Made by a program: the position numbers and the translations under genes. Positions 33,900 through 42,761 of a stretch of 64,000 bases of DNA are shown piece by piece (position 1 is the stretch's first letter; each line of letters begins with the position of its first letter). The stretch covers positions 23,525-87,524 of the forward strand of contig NZ_FOCO01000014.1 in the NCBI RefSeq assembly GCF_900110135.1. The letters run 5' to 3'. The notes beneath the pieces are model-generated. The model made no database searches and was not told where the DNA came from. It was given only the letters and a program-made list of their open reading frames with translations. Origin of the DNA: Pseudorhodobacter antarcticus (GTDB taxonomy: Bacteria > Pseudomonadota > Alphaproteobacteria > Rhodobacterales > Rhodobacteraceae).

Positions 33900-34856
33900 A
33901 GGGCCAGTTTGGGAAGCAGACGCTATATCAAAGCCTGTTGCGGCGACCTTTGCCAAAAAGTCATCGACCAAACTGTCACGGCCCGCGCTGAGGCAGTTTT
34001 GCATGAAATACCAATGCAAAAACGCATCATGCGGCCAATCGGTGCTGATGGCGAGATCCACGGCCGCATCCATGCCACCGGGATCTGTGACCGTGACGGC
34101 GGCATGGTGAAAATCGGATTTGCCGCATAAAATGACGGGGACGTTGTGTAACATCGCCTCGATGCCCACGGCGGAGTTGATGGTGACGCAGGCGGCGGCG
34201 CGGGACAGGATGTCGTGGATATTGGCATCGACCACACGCACCCGGGCGTCGCGCGCGGCGATTCGGTTCAAAAACCGCTTGGTCGCGGCATCATCATCCA
34301 AAGGATGCGGTTTGATGACGATGGGGTGCGGATCGGGGCGGGCCAGCACCGCCTTGACCATTTGGCGCAGATCAAGATGGCTAGTTTCCATCACATCGCG
34401 GTTCCCTTCGGCCTGTAGAAAGATTGCAATGCAATCTGCCGGAATGACCGTGAGCCGGGTGGGTTGGGGATAGCGTGACATGCGCGCCACCACCCAGCGT
34501 TTGCGCAAGCGGTTGGCAAAGTTGCGCGCCGTGGTGATATCCACCTCATTATAATCAAAGGGTTTTTCAGCAATCGACGACAGCGCGCGGATGCCCCAAG
34601 CATCCAAATTCCAGAACGGATAAACATAGGCGATGCCCGTGTTCAACACGCGGGGGTGGCGCGCGGTGCCATGGTCCACGATGTGAAAACGGTCGCTGGC
34701 GGCAACCTGCGCCAGCACGCTGTCACGGTTGTGTGGCACCAGATCCACCACATGGCCGCGCGCCGCCAGCCCATCGGCCAGCTTTTTGTAATAGGGTTTA
34801 AGGTCGGATAAATCCGCCAAAACCGACCCCGGAAGATGGAACACAAAACCTGTCAC
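33882..34856 (-). CDS. Capsule polysaccharide biosynthesis-like protein
   Basis: A 324-residue protein resembling the KpsS/LpsZ and CDP-glycerol transferase groups: an N-terminal LPGSVLADLSDLKPYYKKLADGL Rossmann segment and a C-terminal half with IVIKPHPLDDDAATKRFLNR and the donor-site-like motif TINSAVGIEAMLHNVPVILCG. Likely a glycosyltransferase for surface polysaccharide, in the cytoplasm or at the membrane. Four bases overlap the stop of the oxidoreductase gene ahead of it (ATGA). No other capsule genes (kpsC, kpsM, kpsT) are seen nearby, so it may be a stand-alone module. Confidence 0.8.
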   Translation of the reverse strand: MTGFVFHLPGSVLADLSDLKPYYKKLADGLAARGHVVDLVPHNRDSVLAQVAASDRFHIVDHGTARHPRVLNTGIAYVYPFWNLDAWGIRALSSIAEKPFDYNEVDITTARNFANRLRKRWVVARMSRYPQPTRLTVIPADCIAIFLQAEGNRDVMETSHLDLRQMVKAVLARPDPHPIVIKPHPLDDDAATKRFLNRIAARDARVRVVDANIHDILSRAAACVTINSAVGIEAMLHNVPVILCGKSDFHHAAVTVTDPGGMDAAVDLAISTDWPHDAFLHWYFMQNCLSAGRDSLVDDFLAKVAATGFDIASASQTGPLTAAG

Positions 34857-35845
34857 GAGAGGGAGATCACCTTTGCCTGTTCAAACACTTGATCGATCAT
34901 AGCGGACGTTCCTTGCGTAAACTCTAACGGGCATGGGTAAGCGGTGCCATTTCGCACGGTTTGGCCAAAATTTTCGACTTGGACAACGTATTGATTGACC
35001 CCCGGCCAGCGTTCGGTGGTGATGGTGAGGCCTGTGTGCAGTTCCAACTGCGCCTGACCAAACACGCCCGCGTTAAAGGGGGCAGTCAGGCGGATCACCC
35101 CTTTGTCGCCGTGAAACGTCATTTCCTGGCGGTTGTGCAGCCGCATGGAGGTGATCGCGGAATAGGTAAAACGGCCCAACGGCCCGGCCATGATGCCCGT
35201 AACTTGCGCCCAAACATCAACGCCATTTTCTTGGCGCATCACAGCGTTCAGGGCGTGTGGCTCGGCCCCGGTGACAAAGCGGGTGGAGCCGTAAGTGTAG
35301 ACGCCAATATCATAAATTCCGCCGCCGCCTGTGGCCGGGTTGTTGCGGATATTGCCGGGGTCGCTGCGGTTGTCATAGGTGAACACGCCGTCGACATGGG
35401 TCAATTGGCCAATCGCGCCCGATTGCACCAGATGCTGCGCGCGCTGCCATTGCGGGTGGTGGACGATCATAAACGCCTCGGCCGCAAGCAACCCCGTGGC
35501 ATCGCGGGCCTTGAGGATGGGGGCGATATCCGCAGCCGTGAGGCTGATGGGTTTTTCGGTCAACACATGTTTGCCCGCCGCCAGTGATTTCAGCGTCCAT
35601 TCGACATGCAGGTGGTTTGGCAGGGGAATGTAGACCGCGTCGATGCTGGGATCGGCCAAGAGTGCGTCATAGCTGGCATGGATTTTCAAGCCGGAATTGA
35701 TCGCGGCAAAAGGGGCGGCGCGGGCGGGATCAGAGGTGGCGAGGGCGGCCAGTTCGGCATTATGGGCGGCGTGAATGGCGGGGGCCATATGTTCGCGGGC
35801 GAATTTGGCGGCACCAAGGATGCCCCAGCGGATGGGTTTGGTCAT
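34853..35845 (-). CDS. Gfo/Idh/MocA-family oxidoreductase
   Basis: A 330-residue NAD(P)-dependent sugar-type dehydrogenase. The dinucleotide-binding segment is WGILGAAKFAREHMAPAI, the active-site region is VLTEKPISLTAADI with the conserved Lys-Pro, and the C-terminal half is the alpha/beta substrate domain with GIYDIGVYTYGS. Family members act on sugars, inositols or nucleotide sugars; the coupled downstream capsule-type gene suggests sugar precursor modification. It is divergent from the DUF2145 unit, so the array of inverted repeats at 35926-35993 lies upstream of both. Confidence 0.9.
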   Translation of the reverse strand: MTKPIRWGILGAAKFAREHMAPAIHAAHNAELAALATSDPARAAPFAAINSGLKIHASYDALLADPSIDAVYIPLPNHLHVEWTLKSLAAGKHVLTEKPISLTAADIAPILKARDATGLLAAEAFMIVHHPQWQRAQHLVQSGAIGQLTHVDGVFTYDNRSDPGNIRNNPATGGGGIYDIGVYTYGSTRFVTGAEPHALNAVMRQENGVDVWAQVTGIMAGPLGRFTYSAITSMRLHNRQEMTFHGDKGVIRLTAPFNAGVFGQAQLELHTGLTITTERWPGVNQYVVQVENFGQTVRNGTAYPCPLEFTQGTSAMIDQVFEQAKVISLS

Positions 35846-35925
35846 GATCGGTCCTTTTGCGTTTGCATTTGCGCCAGCCTAGCGCGCGACGTTGCATTGG
35901 GAAAGTGCGGCGTGACGTTGCGTCA

Positions 35926-35993
35926 TTGAACGATGTTCAAGAATAGAATTGACGGAATGCAAATTTTGAACGATGTTCACTGAACAGAGTTCA
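35926..35993. promoter_or_regulatory. Array of three GAAC-N3-GTTC operators
   Basis: Three inverted repeats occur: TTGAACGATGTTCAA (35926-35940), TTGAACGATGTTCAC (35966-35980) and TGAACAGAGTTCA (35981-35993). The second and third abut so that GAAC and GTTC half-sites alternate every 7 bases. A TTGACG at 35949-35954 could be a -35 for the + strand, in which case the second repeat would overlap the -10. The spacing does not fit the alphaproteobacterial LexA site (GTTC-N7-GTTC). The regulator is unknown. Confidence 0.6.
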
Positions 35994-36010
35994 CACAAAT
36001 GGAGATCACA

Positions 36011-36307
36011 ATGTACATTCCCTTTCTTTGCGCCACAGCACTGGTGATTGGCGGGGCTGCGGCCCCTGCCCTTGCGGGTGGCAGCGCCCAACATTCCGCA
36101 GCAGCGGTGGACCATTCGGCCCAAGCGGCGGGCCACAGTGCAGCGGCGGTTGCCAGCGGTGTGGCGACGGTTTTGGCGGTGCCGCTGTTGGTGACAGGCG
36201 GCGCGTTGATGATCACGGGGGCAGCGCTGGCGGATGTGTCGCGGCCCGTTTCGGCCCCTAAAACGGCACGCCGGGTGGCACCCAATGCCGCACCGCATTT
36301 GGATTGA
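36011..36307 (+). CDS. Small exported protein of unknown function
   Basis: A 98-residue protein from the ATG at 36011 (GGAG lies 6 bases before it); an in-frame ATG at 35999 lacks a ribosome site. Residues 1-22 form a signal peptide (MYIPFLCATALVIGG, cleavage near ALAG). The rest contains a repeated HSAxAA motif (QHSAAAVDHSAQAAGHSAAAV) followed by a long hydrophobic helix (ATVLAVPLLVTGGALMITGAALA) that could sit in a membrane. I do not recognise a family. It precedes the DUF2145 gene by 13 bases and probably shares a transcript, so it may be its partner. Confidence 0.7.
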   Translation: MYIPFLCATALVIGGAAAPALAGGSAQHSAAAVDHSAQAAGHSAAAVASGVATVLAVPLLVTGGALMITGAALADVSRPVSAPKTARRVAPNAAPHLD

Positions 36308-36320
36308 GGGAGGATTTGCC

Positions 36321-37115
36321 ATGTATCGTTTGATTATTGCCGCTGTGTTGTCGCTATGTTTGGTGCTGCCCGCCGATGCTGGCAGTTCGGAAGCGGGCGC
36401 GCCGCAATTGCCCGCAGCCGAGGTGGCCGCATTTGCCAACCGCGTGCAACAAGACCTAGCCGCGCGCGGCGCGCGGGTGGCCATTGTGTCGCGGATGGGC
36501 CGTGACCCGCGCGTGATGCCAAAAGGCGTGCGCTATACCCATGTCAGTTTTTGGGTCTTTTCGCAGATAACGGATGCAAATGGGCGCAAGGGCACGGAAT
36601 ACCGCGCTTATAACCTGTACCAAATCGGGGCGAACGGCACGCGCAGCCATTTGGTGCAAGACAGCCCGGCGGATTTCTTTGCAGGCGCGTATAACTTTGA
36701 TGCGGGGGTGATTATTCCGGATGCGCGGTTGCAGGCGAAATTGCTGAAGGTGATTGCCAGCCCGACCTATGCCAAGCTGCACAACCCACGCTATTCTGTG
36801 TTGGCGAACCCGAACACCACGCAGTTTCAAAACTGCACGGAACATACGTTGGATGTGCTGATGGCGGCGGTTTATGGCACGTCAGATATTGCGCAGATCA
36901 AAGCCAACACGGCGGCACATTTCACGCCACAAGTGATTGCGGTGGGCGGGGTAAAGCGGGCGCTGGCGGGGGCCACATCAGCGGCGTTGACCACGGTGGA
37001 CCACGGCGCGCAGGTGGAAACCGCCACGTTTGAAAGCATCGCGCGGTTTATGAAGGCCAATGATTTGGCCGCGCGGGTGTACCGGGTGACGCCGGATGCG
37101 GTTTACAAGTTTTAA
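36321..37115 (+). CDS. DUF2145-family exported protein
   Basis: A 264-residue protein with a cleavable signal peptide (residues 1-20, cleavage near ADAG). It matches the DUF2145 pattern: QQDLAARGARVAIVSRMGRDP, GVRYTHVSFWVF, YNLYQIGANGTRSHLVQDSPADFFAG and the core QFQNCTEHTLDVLMAAVYG. That last motif places Cys172 next to His175 and recalls NlpC/papain-like catalytic sites, but activity is unproven. A strong AGGGAGGA site precedes the ATG at 36321, chosen over an upstream in-frame reading. It lies 13 bases after the small exported protein gene and ends with a perfect 12-bp terminator. Confidence 0.85.
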   Translation: MYRLIIAAVLSLCLVLPADAGSSEAGAPQLPAAEVAAFANRVQQDLAARGARVAIVSRMGRDPRVMPKGVRYTHVSFWVFSQITDANGRKGTEYRAYNLYQIGANGTRSHLVQDSPADFFAGAYNFDAGVIIPDARLQAKLLKVIASPTYAKLHNPRYSVLANPNTTQFQNCTEHTLDVLMAAVYGTSDIAQIKANTAAHFTPQVIAVGGVKRALAGATSAALTTVDHGAQVETATFESIARFMKANDLAARVYRVTPDAVYKF

Positions 37116-37130
37116 GCTGTCAGTGACGCA

Positions 37131-37159
37131 AAAACGGCCCCCGGTTTGGGGGCCGTTTT
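37131..37159. terminator. Bidirectional terminator between the DUF2145 gene and rpoH
   Basis: AAAACGGCCCCC (37131-37142) and GGGGGCCGTTTT (37148-37159) form a perfect 12-bp stem with a 5-base loop. It lies 15 bases beyond the DUF2145 stop and 24 bases from the stop of convergent rpoH, so it can serve both. Confidence 0.85.
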
Positions 37160-37183
37160 CATGCGTTGGGGTTAGGCGCCATG

Positions 37184-38080
37184 TTAGGCAGGGATTGCCA
37201 TGCCTTTGGCGCGCGCAAGGTCCCGCATTTTGTCTTGCAGCTTTTCAAATGCGCGCACTTCGATCTGGCGAATGCGTTCGCGCGACACGCCATAGCTTTC
37301 GGACAGCTCCTCTAGCGTGACGGGCACATCGGCGAGGCGGCGTTGGACCAAGATATCTTTTTCGCGGTCGTTCAGCACGGTCATCGCCTGCACCATCATT
37401 TCGCGGCGCGTGTCCAACTCGTCTTTTTCGGCGTAATCATTGGCTTGGTCGCTGTCCTCATCTTCCAGCCAATCTTGCCATTGGGTCGCCCCTTCGCCAT
37501 CCGACCCGACCGTTGCGTTCAAAGACGCATCGCCGCCCGACAAACGGCGGTTCATGGAGATCACTTCCGCCTCGGTCACGTTCAGGTCTTTTGCAATTTG
37601 GGCGACGTTTTCGGGGCGCAGATCGCCTTCCTCCAGCGCGCCGAGTTTTGCTTTGGCCTTACGAAGGTTGAAAAACAGCTTTTTTTGCGCCGAAGTGGTG
37701 CCGAGTTTGACCAGCGACCACGACCGCAGGATGTATTCCTGAATAGAGGCGCGGATCCACCACATCGCATAGGTCGCAAGGCGAAAGCCCTTTTCGGGGT
37801 CGAACCGTTTGACGGCCTGCATCAAGCCCACGTTCGCCTCAGATATCACCTCGGCTTGCGGCAGGCCGTAGCCGCGGTAACCCATGGCGATTTTGGCAGC
37901 CAAACGCAGGTGCGAGGTGACCATTTTATGCGCCGCCGGGCTGTCTTGGTGATCGACCCAGCGTTTGGCGAGCATATACTCCTCCTCCGGCTCCAACAGC
38001 GGAAACTTGCGAATTTCCTGCATGTAGCGGTTCAGGCCCTGTTCGGGGCTGGGGGCTGGCAGGTTTGCATACGTACTCAT
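37184..38080 (-). CDS. rpoH: RNA polymerase sigma-32 factor RpoH
   Basis: A 298-residue heat-shock-type sigma factor. Region 2 (SEANVGLMQAVKRFDPEKGFRLATYAMWWIRASIQEYILRSW) recognises and melts the -10, the RpoH box QKKLFFNLR is present, and region 4 (TLEELSESYGVSRERIRQIEVRAFEKLQ) contacts the -35. Length and the N terminus MSTYANLPAPSPEQGLNRYMQEIRKFPLLEPEEEYMLAKRW are typical. Rhodobacterales often carry two RpoH paralogues; this window does not show which this is. It lies 171 bases downstream of the pseudouridine synthase gene on the same strand and probably has its own promoter there. Confidence 0.96.
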   Translation of the reverse strand: MSTYANLPAPSPEQGLNRYMQEIRKFPLLEPEEEYMLAKRWVDHQDSPAAHKMVTSHLRLAAKIAMGYRGYGLPQAEVISEANVGLMQAVKRFDPEKGFRLATYAMWWIRASIQEYILRSWSLVKLGTTSAQKKLFFNLRKAKAKLGALEEGDLRPENVAQIAKDLNVTEAEVISMNRRLSGGDASLNATVGSDGEGATQWQDWLEDEDSDQANDYAEKDELDTRREMMVQAMTVLNDREKDILVQRRLADVPVTLEELSESYGVSRERIRQIEVRAFEKLQDKMRDLARAKGMAIPA

Positions 38081-38251
38081 AATATCCTCCGTCCCGCTTT
38101 CGGTCTGTTGCCGCGCCGGGGAGTGGCGTTATTGTTCAGGAATTCGGGCACACCCCCTGTTGTGGCGGGTTGCCCATTTACCTTCCTTTAACGAAAGATG
38201 CGCCTTGTTCCGTCGGAGTTAAAGATTTGTGTCGGCCAGATCACGGACATG

Positions 38252-39283
38252 TCAGATATCGTGCCCCAAAGCGGTTAACAAATCACGCATATCGGGCGGC
38301 AAATCGCTGGAAAATTCCAGCGCATCGCCCGTCACGGGATGCGTGAAACCAAGCGTCGCCGCGTGCAGCGCTTGGCGCGGAAAAGCGGCAACGGCGGCCA
38401 CAGCGGGGGCACCCAGTGCCTTTTCGCTGACTTTGCGCCGGCGGCCATAGGTGGGGTCGCCGATCAAGCCGTGGCCTGCATGGGCCATGTGGACGCGGAT
38501 TTGGTGCGTGCGCCCGGTTTCCAGCCAACATTCCACCAATGCCGCCACGGGGGGCAGACCGAATGTGGCCAGCGTGCGCGCGCGGGTCACGGCGTGGCGG
38601 CCCACCCCGTTGAAAAACACCGCTTGGCGTTGGCGGTCGGTTTTGTGGCGGGCAAGGTTTGTGGCGATGCGCAAAATATTTCCCGGCTCAAAGCTCGCCC
38701 CTTCAATCCCGCGCAGGCGGGGGTCGGCGGCATCCGGCGCGCCGTTGACGATGGCAAGGTAGCGGCGGTTGACGGTGTGCGCCTCAAACTGCGCGGCCAA
38801 ACCATGATGGGCGCGATCAGATTTGGCGACGACCAGCAAGCCGCTGGTTTCCTTGTCAATGCGGTGCACGATGCCGGGGCGTTTTTCGCCGCCCACCCCC
38901 GACAGGCTGCCGCCGAAATGATAGAGCAGCGCGTTGACCAGCGTGCCCGTCCACGATCCCGGCGCGGGATGCACAACCATGCCCACGGGTTTGTCGATCA
39001 CGATCAAATCGGCATCTTCCCACAGCACGGTCAGCGGAATATCCTCGGCCACGGTGTCCACCTCGCCCACCGCCTCCACCGTTAGGGTATAGGTTTGGCC
39101 TTCCTCCACCCGCGCTTTGGGGTTGGTGATGGGGGTGCCGTCAAGCGCCACTAGCCCATCCGCGATCATCTTCATCAAGCGCGAGCGTGACAGGGACGCA
39201 TCCACTGGCACATCGCGCACAAGCGCTTTATCAAGGCGGTCTGGGGGGTCTTCGCCAATTGTGACGAGGAGGGCGGGGCCCAT
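38252..39283 (-). CDS. RluA/RluD-family ribosomal pseudouridine synthase
   Basis: A 343-residue enzyme (from ATG 39283) that isomerises uridine to pseudouridine in rRNA. An N-terminal S4 domain (RLDKALVRDVPVDASLSRSRLMKMIADGLVALDG, residues 16-50) precedes the catalytic domain, with Asp143 in HRIDKETSGLLVVAKS and the GRTHQIRVHMAHAGHGLIGDPTYG motif. RluD-like, but exact target positions cannot be set. An alternative ATG at 39313 shares its CATG with the divergent gene's start and has a GGAG nearby; the 39283 start matches the family N terminus better. It precedes rpoH. Confidence 0.9.
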   Translation of the reverse strand: MGPALLVTIGEDPPDRLDKALVRDVPVDASLSRSRLMKMIADGLVALDGTPITNPKARVEEGQTYTLTVEAVGEVDTVAEDIPLTVLWEDADLIVIDKPVGMVVHPAPGSWTGTLVNALLYHFGGSLSGVGGEKRPGIVHRIDKETSGLLVVAKSDRAHHGLAAQFEAHTVNRRYLAIVNGAPDAADPRLRGIEGASFEPGNILRIATNLARHKTDRQRQAVFFNGVGRHAVTRARTLATFGLPPVAALVECWLETGRTHQIRVHMAHAGHGLIGDPTYGRRRKVSEKALGAPAVAAVAAFPRQALHAATLGFTHPVTGDALEFSSDLPPDMRDLLTALGHDI

Positions 39284-39311
39284 TTGCGCGATGGGATTGG
39301 AAGGATTGACC

Positions 39312-39629
39312 ATGGAACAGGCTCCGGCACCGGAAGGGCTTCCGCCCAGCCTTAGGTTTCTAAAAGGGTTGGTGACTGTGCTGACACTCACCATGATTGT
39401 GGGGGTAATAACGGTGGTTGGCGTACTTGTCACCCGTATGCCGCAATCCTTTGCATCGGCACCTGTTGGACCGACCTTGCCAGCGGCGATTGTGCTGCCC
39501 GAGGGCGCGCGCGCGCAGGCGGTGACATTTGGCGCGGGATGGGTGGCGGTGGTGACACAGAATGACCGGATTTTGATCTATTCCACTGCGGGCGCGTTGC
39601 GGCAGGAAGTGACTTTACTTCCCCAATGA
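39312..39629 (+). CDS. Single-pass membrane protein (DUF6476-like)
   Basis: A 105-residue protein with an acidic/proline N terminus (MEQAPAPEGLPPSLRFLK), one strong transmembrane helix at about residues 19-43 (VTVLTLTMIVGVITVVGVLV), and a small extracytoplasmic beta domain (AVTFGAGWVAVVTQNDRILIYSTAGALRQEV). It has the GGAAGGA ribosome site 6 bases ahead. Proteins of this layout are common beside rluD in Rhodobacterales; function unknown. It is divergent from the pseudouridine synthase gene and lies 55 bases before the histidine kinase gene on the same strand. Confidence 0.8.
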   Translation: MEQAPAPEGLPPSLRFLKGLVTVLTLTMIVGVITVVGVLVTRMPQSFASAPVGPTLPAAIVLPEGARAQAVTFGAGWVAVVTQNDRILIYSTAGALRQEVTLLPQ

Positions 39630-39684
39630 TTGCGGGGTCTAGTATGAAAAGCCAATCTGCGCACCCCCAAGGATACCACCCAGC

Positions 39685-41514
39685 ATGTCGCATCCGGCCG
39701 ATTCCCCCCGCAACGCGCGCGCCAGCGACCTGCAAGCAGAAGGGGCCAATAAATGGGGCAGCGCCCCTGAGGACCCGGTGATCGAGGAGATTAAGCGGCA
39801 GCGCGATTTGCTGGTGCATGAAGCGTGGGGGCGGTTGCCCTTGACCCTGCTGGCCGTGATGATGACGACGATTTACCTGCCGGTTTGGGTGGCGGCCACC
39901 TGTGCGGCGCTGAACGTCGCGGCCGAGTGTGGGGCCATGCGCTACATGCGCGGGCTGGTGCCGCACCGCCACCCCCGCAGGTACAATTTCGTGGTGTTTT
40001 GCAGTGTCGCGTTGGAGTTTTTCTATGTCCTGCCTGCCGTGCTGGTTTGGCAATTGGATGCCAATTACGCCAAGGCGTTTGCGATGGGGATGCTGTGCAT
40101 CACCTTGGTGCAAATGATTGCCGTGCGCACCATACACATGCGCTTTGGCTCTGCTACGCTGCTGGGGGCGGGCCTGCCGGCGGTGGTGGGCAACACGGTG
40201 TTTTGGGTCCAGATTGATGGGTATTGGGGGCTGCTGTCTTCCTCTCTCGCGCTGTTGGGTGGGATGGCGTATACGCTGCTGGCGATGCAATCGAGCAACC
40301 ACATGCACCAAAGGGCCGCGCGCGATCGGGCGGTGGCCTTGGACAGTGCCAAGGCGAAAAGCCGGTTCTTGGCGCAGATGAGCCATGAATTGCGCACGCC
40401 GTTGAACGCGATTTTGGGCATGGGCCACGCGGAATTGCGCCGCAGCACAGATACGTTGGCGCAAAACCGGCTGTCGGTGCTGATCGCATCGGCCGAAGGG
40501 CTGTCGACGATTTTGGACGATATTCTGGATATGTCTGCGATTGAGGCGGGGCGGTTGCCGATCCGGCCCCAAGCGGTGAGCCCCAGCGCGGAAATTGCGG
40601 CGACGCTGGCGCTGTTTTTGCCCGGTGTTACGGCGGCCGGGCTGACGTTGCATCAAGATATTGATGCGGCGCTGGACCCGGTGTGGATGGTGGACCCGCA
40701 GCGGTTGCAGCAATGCCTGTCAAACCTGCTGTCGAACGCGCTGAAAAACACCTTGCGCGGCGGAATCCATGTCAGCGCGCGCACGGAAGCCGAGGCAGGA
40801 AAAGGGGATGCCGACACACTGTTGGTGGTGACGGTCAGCGACACGGGGCAAGGCATACCTTTTCATTTTCACCGCACGTTGTTTGAACCGTTTGTGCAGG
40901 CCCGCACACCGCGCGCGGGCACTGAAAGCAATGGGTTGGGCCTGTCCATCAGCCGCACGATGGCGCGCCAGATGGGTGGGGATTTGACCATCGCCCCCAA
41001 TGCGCCCGACCAATCGGGGGCGCGGTTTATTTTGTCGCTTGGGCTGGGGGTGGCCCCTATGGACAGCGTGGACAGTGTGGACGGGCCCAAACCCCTTGGC
41101 ACAGCGCCGCGTTTGCCGGAATTGGACACCGCGGGGCTGACGGTGTTGGTGGTCGATGATATCGCCACCAACCGGCTTGTCGCATCGACCTATTTGCGGA
41201 TGCTGGGGGCGGTGATGATTGAGGCGGCAAGCGGGGCCGAAGCGTTGGAGGTTTTGGGCCAGACGCGGCCCGATTTGGTCCTGTTGGATATGAACATGCC
41301 TGCGATGAACGGATTAGAAACATTGGCAAAAATTCGCGCTTTGCCGGATGGGGCTGGGCAGTTGCCCGTGATCGCCATGACCGCCGATGCCATGTCAGAG
41401 CATCGGGCGTTTTATCTGTCCAGCGGGGTGGATGGGTATTTGGCCAAACCGATAAACCCAGCCCGGATTGAGGCGGAAATTCACGCCGTGTTGGGGGCTG
41501 CGCGCAGCGTGTAA
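39685..41514 (+). CDS. Hybrid sensor histidine kinase/response regulator
   Basis: A 609-residue inner-membrane hybrid kinase. About five to six hydrophobic segments span residues 40-200 and no separate PAS or periplasmic sensor domain is evident. HisKA follows with the phospho-acceptor His234 in SHELRTPLNAILGMGHAEL; HATPase_c has the N box LLSNALKN, G1 VSDTGQGIPF and G2 ESNGLGLSISRTMA. A C-terminal receiver domain has the DD pair in VLVVDDIATNRL and phospho-acceptor Asp535 in LLDMNMPAMNG. The phosphorelay partner is not encoded nearby, so it would signal to an orphan phosphotransfer protein. Stimulus unknown. Confidence 0.93.
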   Translation: MSHPADSPRNARASDLQAEGANKWGSAPEDPVIEEIKRQRDLLVHEAWGRLPLTLLAVMMTTIYLPVWVAATCAALNVAAECGAMRYMRGLVPHRHPRRYNFVVFCSVALEFFYVLPAVLVWQLDANYAKAFAMGMLCITLVQMIAVRTIHMRFGSATLLGAGLPAVVGNTVFWVQIDGYWGLLSSSLALLGGMAYTLLAMQSSNHMHQRAARDRAVALDSAKAKSRFLAQMSHELRTPLNAILGMGHAELRRSTDTLAQNRLSVLIASAEGLSTILDDILDMSAIEAGRLPIRPQAVSPSAEIAATLALFLPGVTAAGLTLHQDIDAALDPVWMVDPQRLQQCLSNLLSNALKNTLRGGIHVSARTEAEAGKGDADTLLVVTVSDTGQGIPFHFHRTLFEPFVQARTPRAGTESNGLGLSISRTMARQMGGDLTIAPNAPDQSGARFILSLGLGVAPMDSVDSVDGPKPLGTAPRLPELDTAGLTVLVVDDIATNRLVASTYLRMLGAVMIEAASGAEALEVLGQTRPDLVLLDMNMPAMNGLETLAKIRALPDGAGQLPVIAMTADAMSEHRAFYLSSGVDGYLAKPINPARIEAEIHAVLGAARSV

Positions 41515-41531
41515 GCGGGTCTGTTCGCGGA

Positions 41532-42223
41532 TTACAACTGGCAGGCCAGCGCGCGGGCCATATTGGCCTTTGAATAGGGCGCAAGGGTGCGGGTGGTGAT
41601 GCGGCCACCCTGCCAAGCCGCCGCAATAATTTGGGACCAATCGGCATTGGCAAGAATCATCGCTGCCTGCCCATCGCAACTGCGATAGCCGCCCGCGATG
41701 GTGCTGTCGCCGATGCGGTGGTTGGTGAGGCCCGTCGCGCGGGCGCGTTCGGTCAATGTGCCACCCCGATATTGCACGACCACCAATTCGCGGGCCAGAT
41801 GCGGGCGGTCGACATAGGCCACCTCGGGCAACCCATCGCCGTCCAGATCACCGATGCCCAAAGGGGCAAGCCAGCGGTGGGTTTGACCAATGAAATCGGT
41901 GGCGGTGACGCGGCCATTCATATCATAAACCGCCAGTGATGCGCCGCGCGCGATGTCGGTTTCGACCACCAACACCTCGGCCATACCATCGCCGTCAAGG
42001 TCGGCGACGCGGGCGGTGATATCTTCAAACACCCGCGCGGGCGGCAGGGTCACGGTGACCGTGCGCCCTGCCCCGGTGATTTGCATCCCGCCCCATTCCA
42101 GCGCATCGCCCAGCACGGCATGATCATAGCGATCGGTGCTTTGCGTCAGTTTGGCGCTGGTCACATCTGCTGTCGCAGGTGCCGCGAGACACAGGACCGC
42201 AGCCGCCACCACCGCCAAACGCA

Positions 42224-42224
<1 letters not shown>
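41532..42224 (-). CDS. Exported FG-GAP/VCBS-repeat protein
   Basis: A 230-residue protein with a signal peptide (residues 1-19, cleavage near TATA) and calcium-binding FG-GAP-like loops: VADLDGDGMAEVLVVE and IGDLDGDGLPEVAYVD, each with the Asp-X-Asp-Gly-Asp-Gly spacing. The remaining repeats are degenerate, ending in a C-terminal segment with a Cys pair. It is likely to be a small beta-propeller or an assembly of related blades in the periplasm. Its start overlaps the stop of the ferredoxin gene by one base (TGATG), so the two are coupled; no functional link is clear. Confidence 0.85.
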
Positions 42225-42598
<374 letters not shown>

Positions 42599-42761
42599 TT
42601 AAGCCAAGTCGCGGGGTTTTGCCAGACCAACCGGGTGCAGATTGCGTGGATTGATGGCGAAAGGGCAACGCCGCATCGGCGTTCGGCGCGGCGGCGCTTT
42701 TCATCGCGGGGTGGCGCGGGTATGAAGGACCACCTGACACCGCCAACCAAAGCAGCCCCCT

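Noticed and set aside
35926..35993. SOS (LexA) boxes upstream of the DUF2145 unit
   Set aside because: The alphaproteobacterial LexA site is GTTC-N7-GTTC; the spacings here are GAAC-N3-GTTC and N10 between like half-sites.
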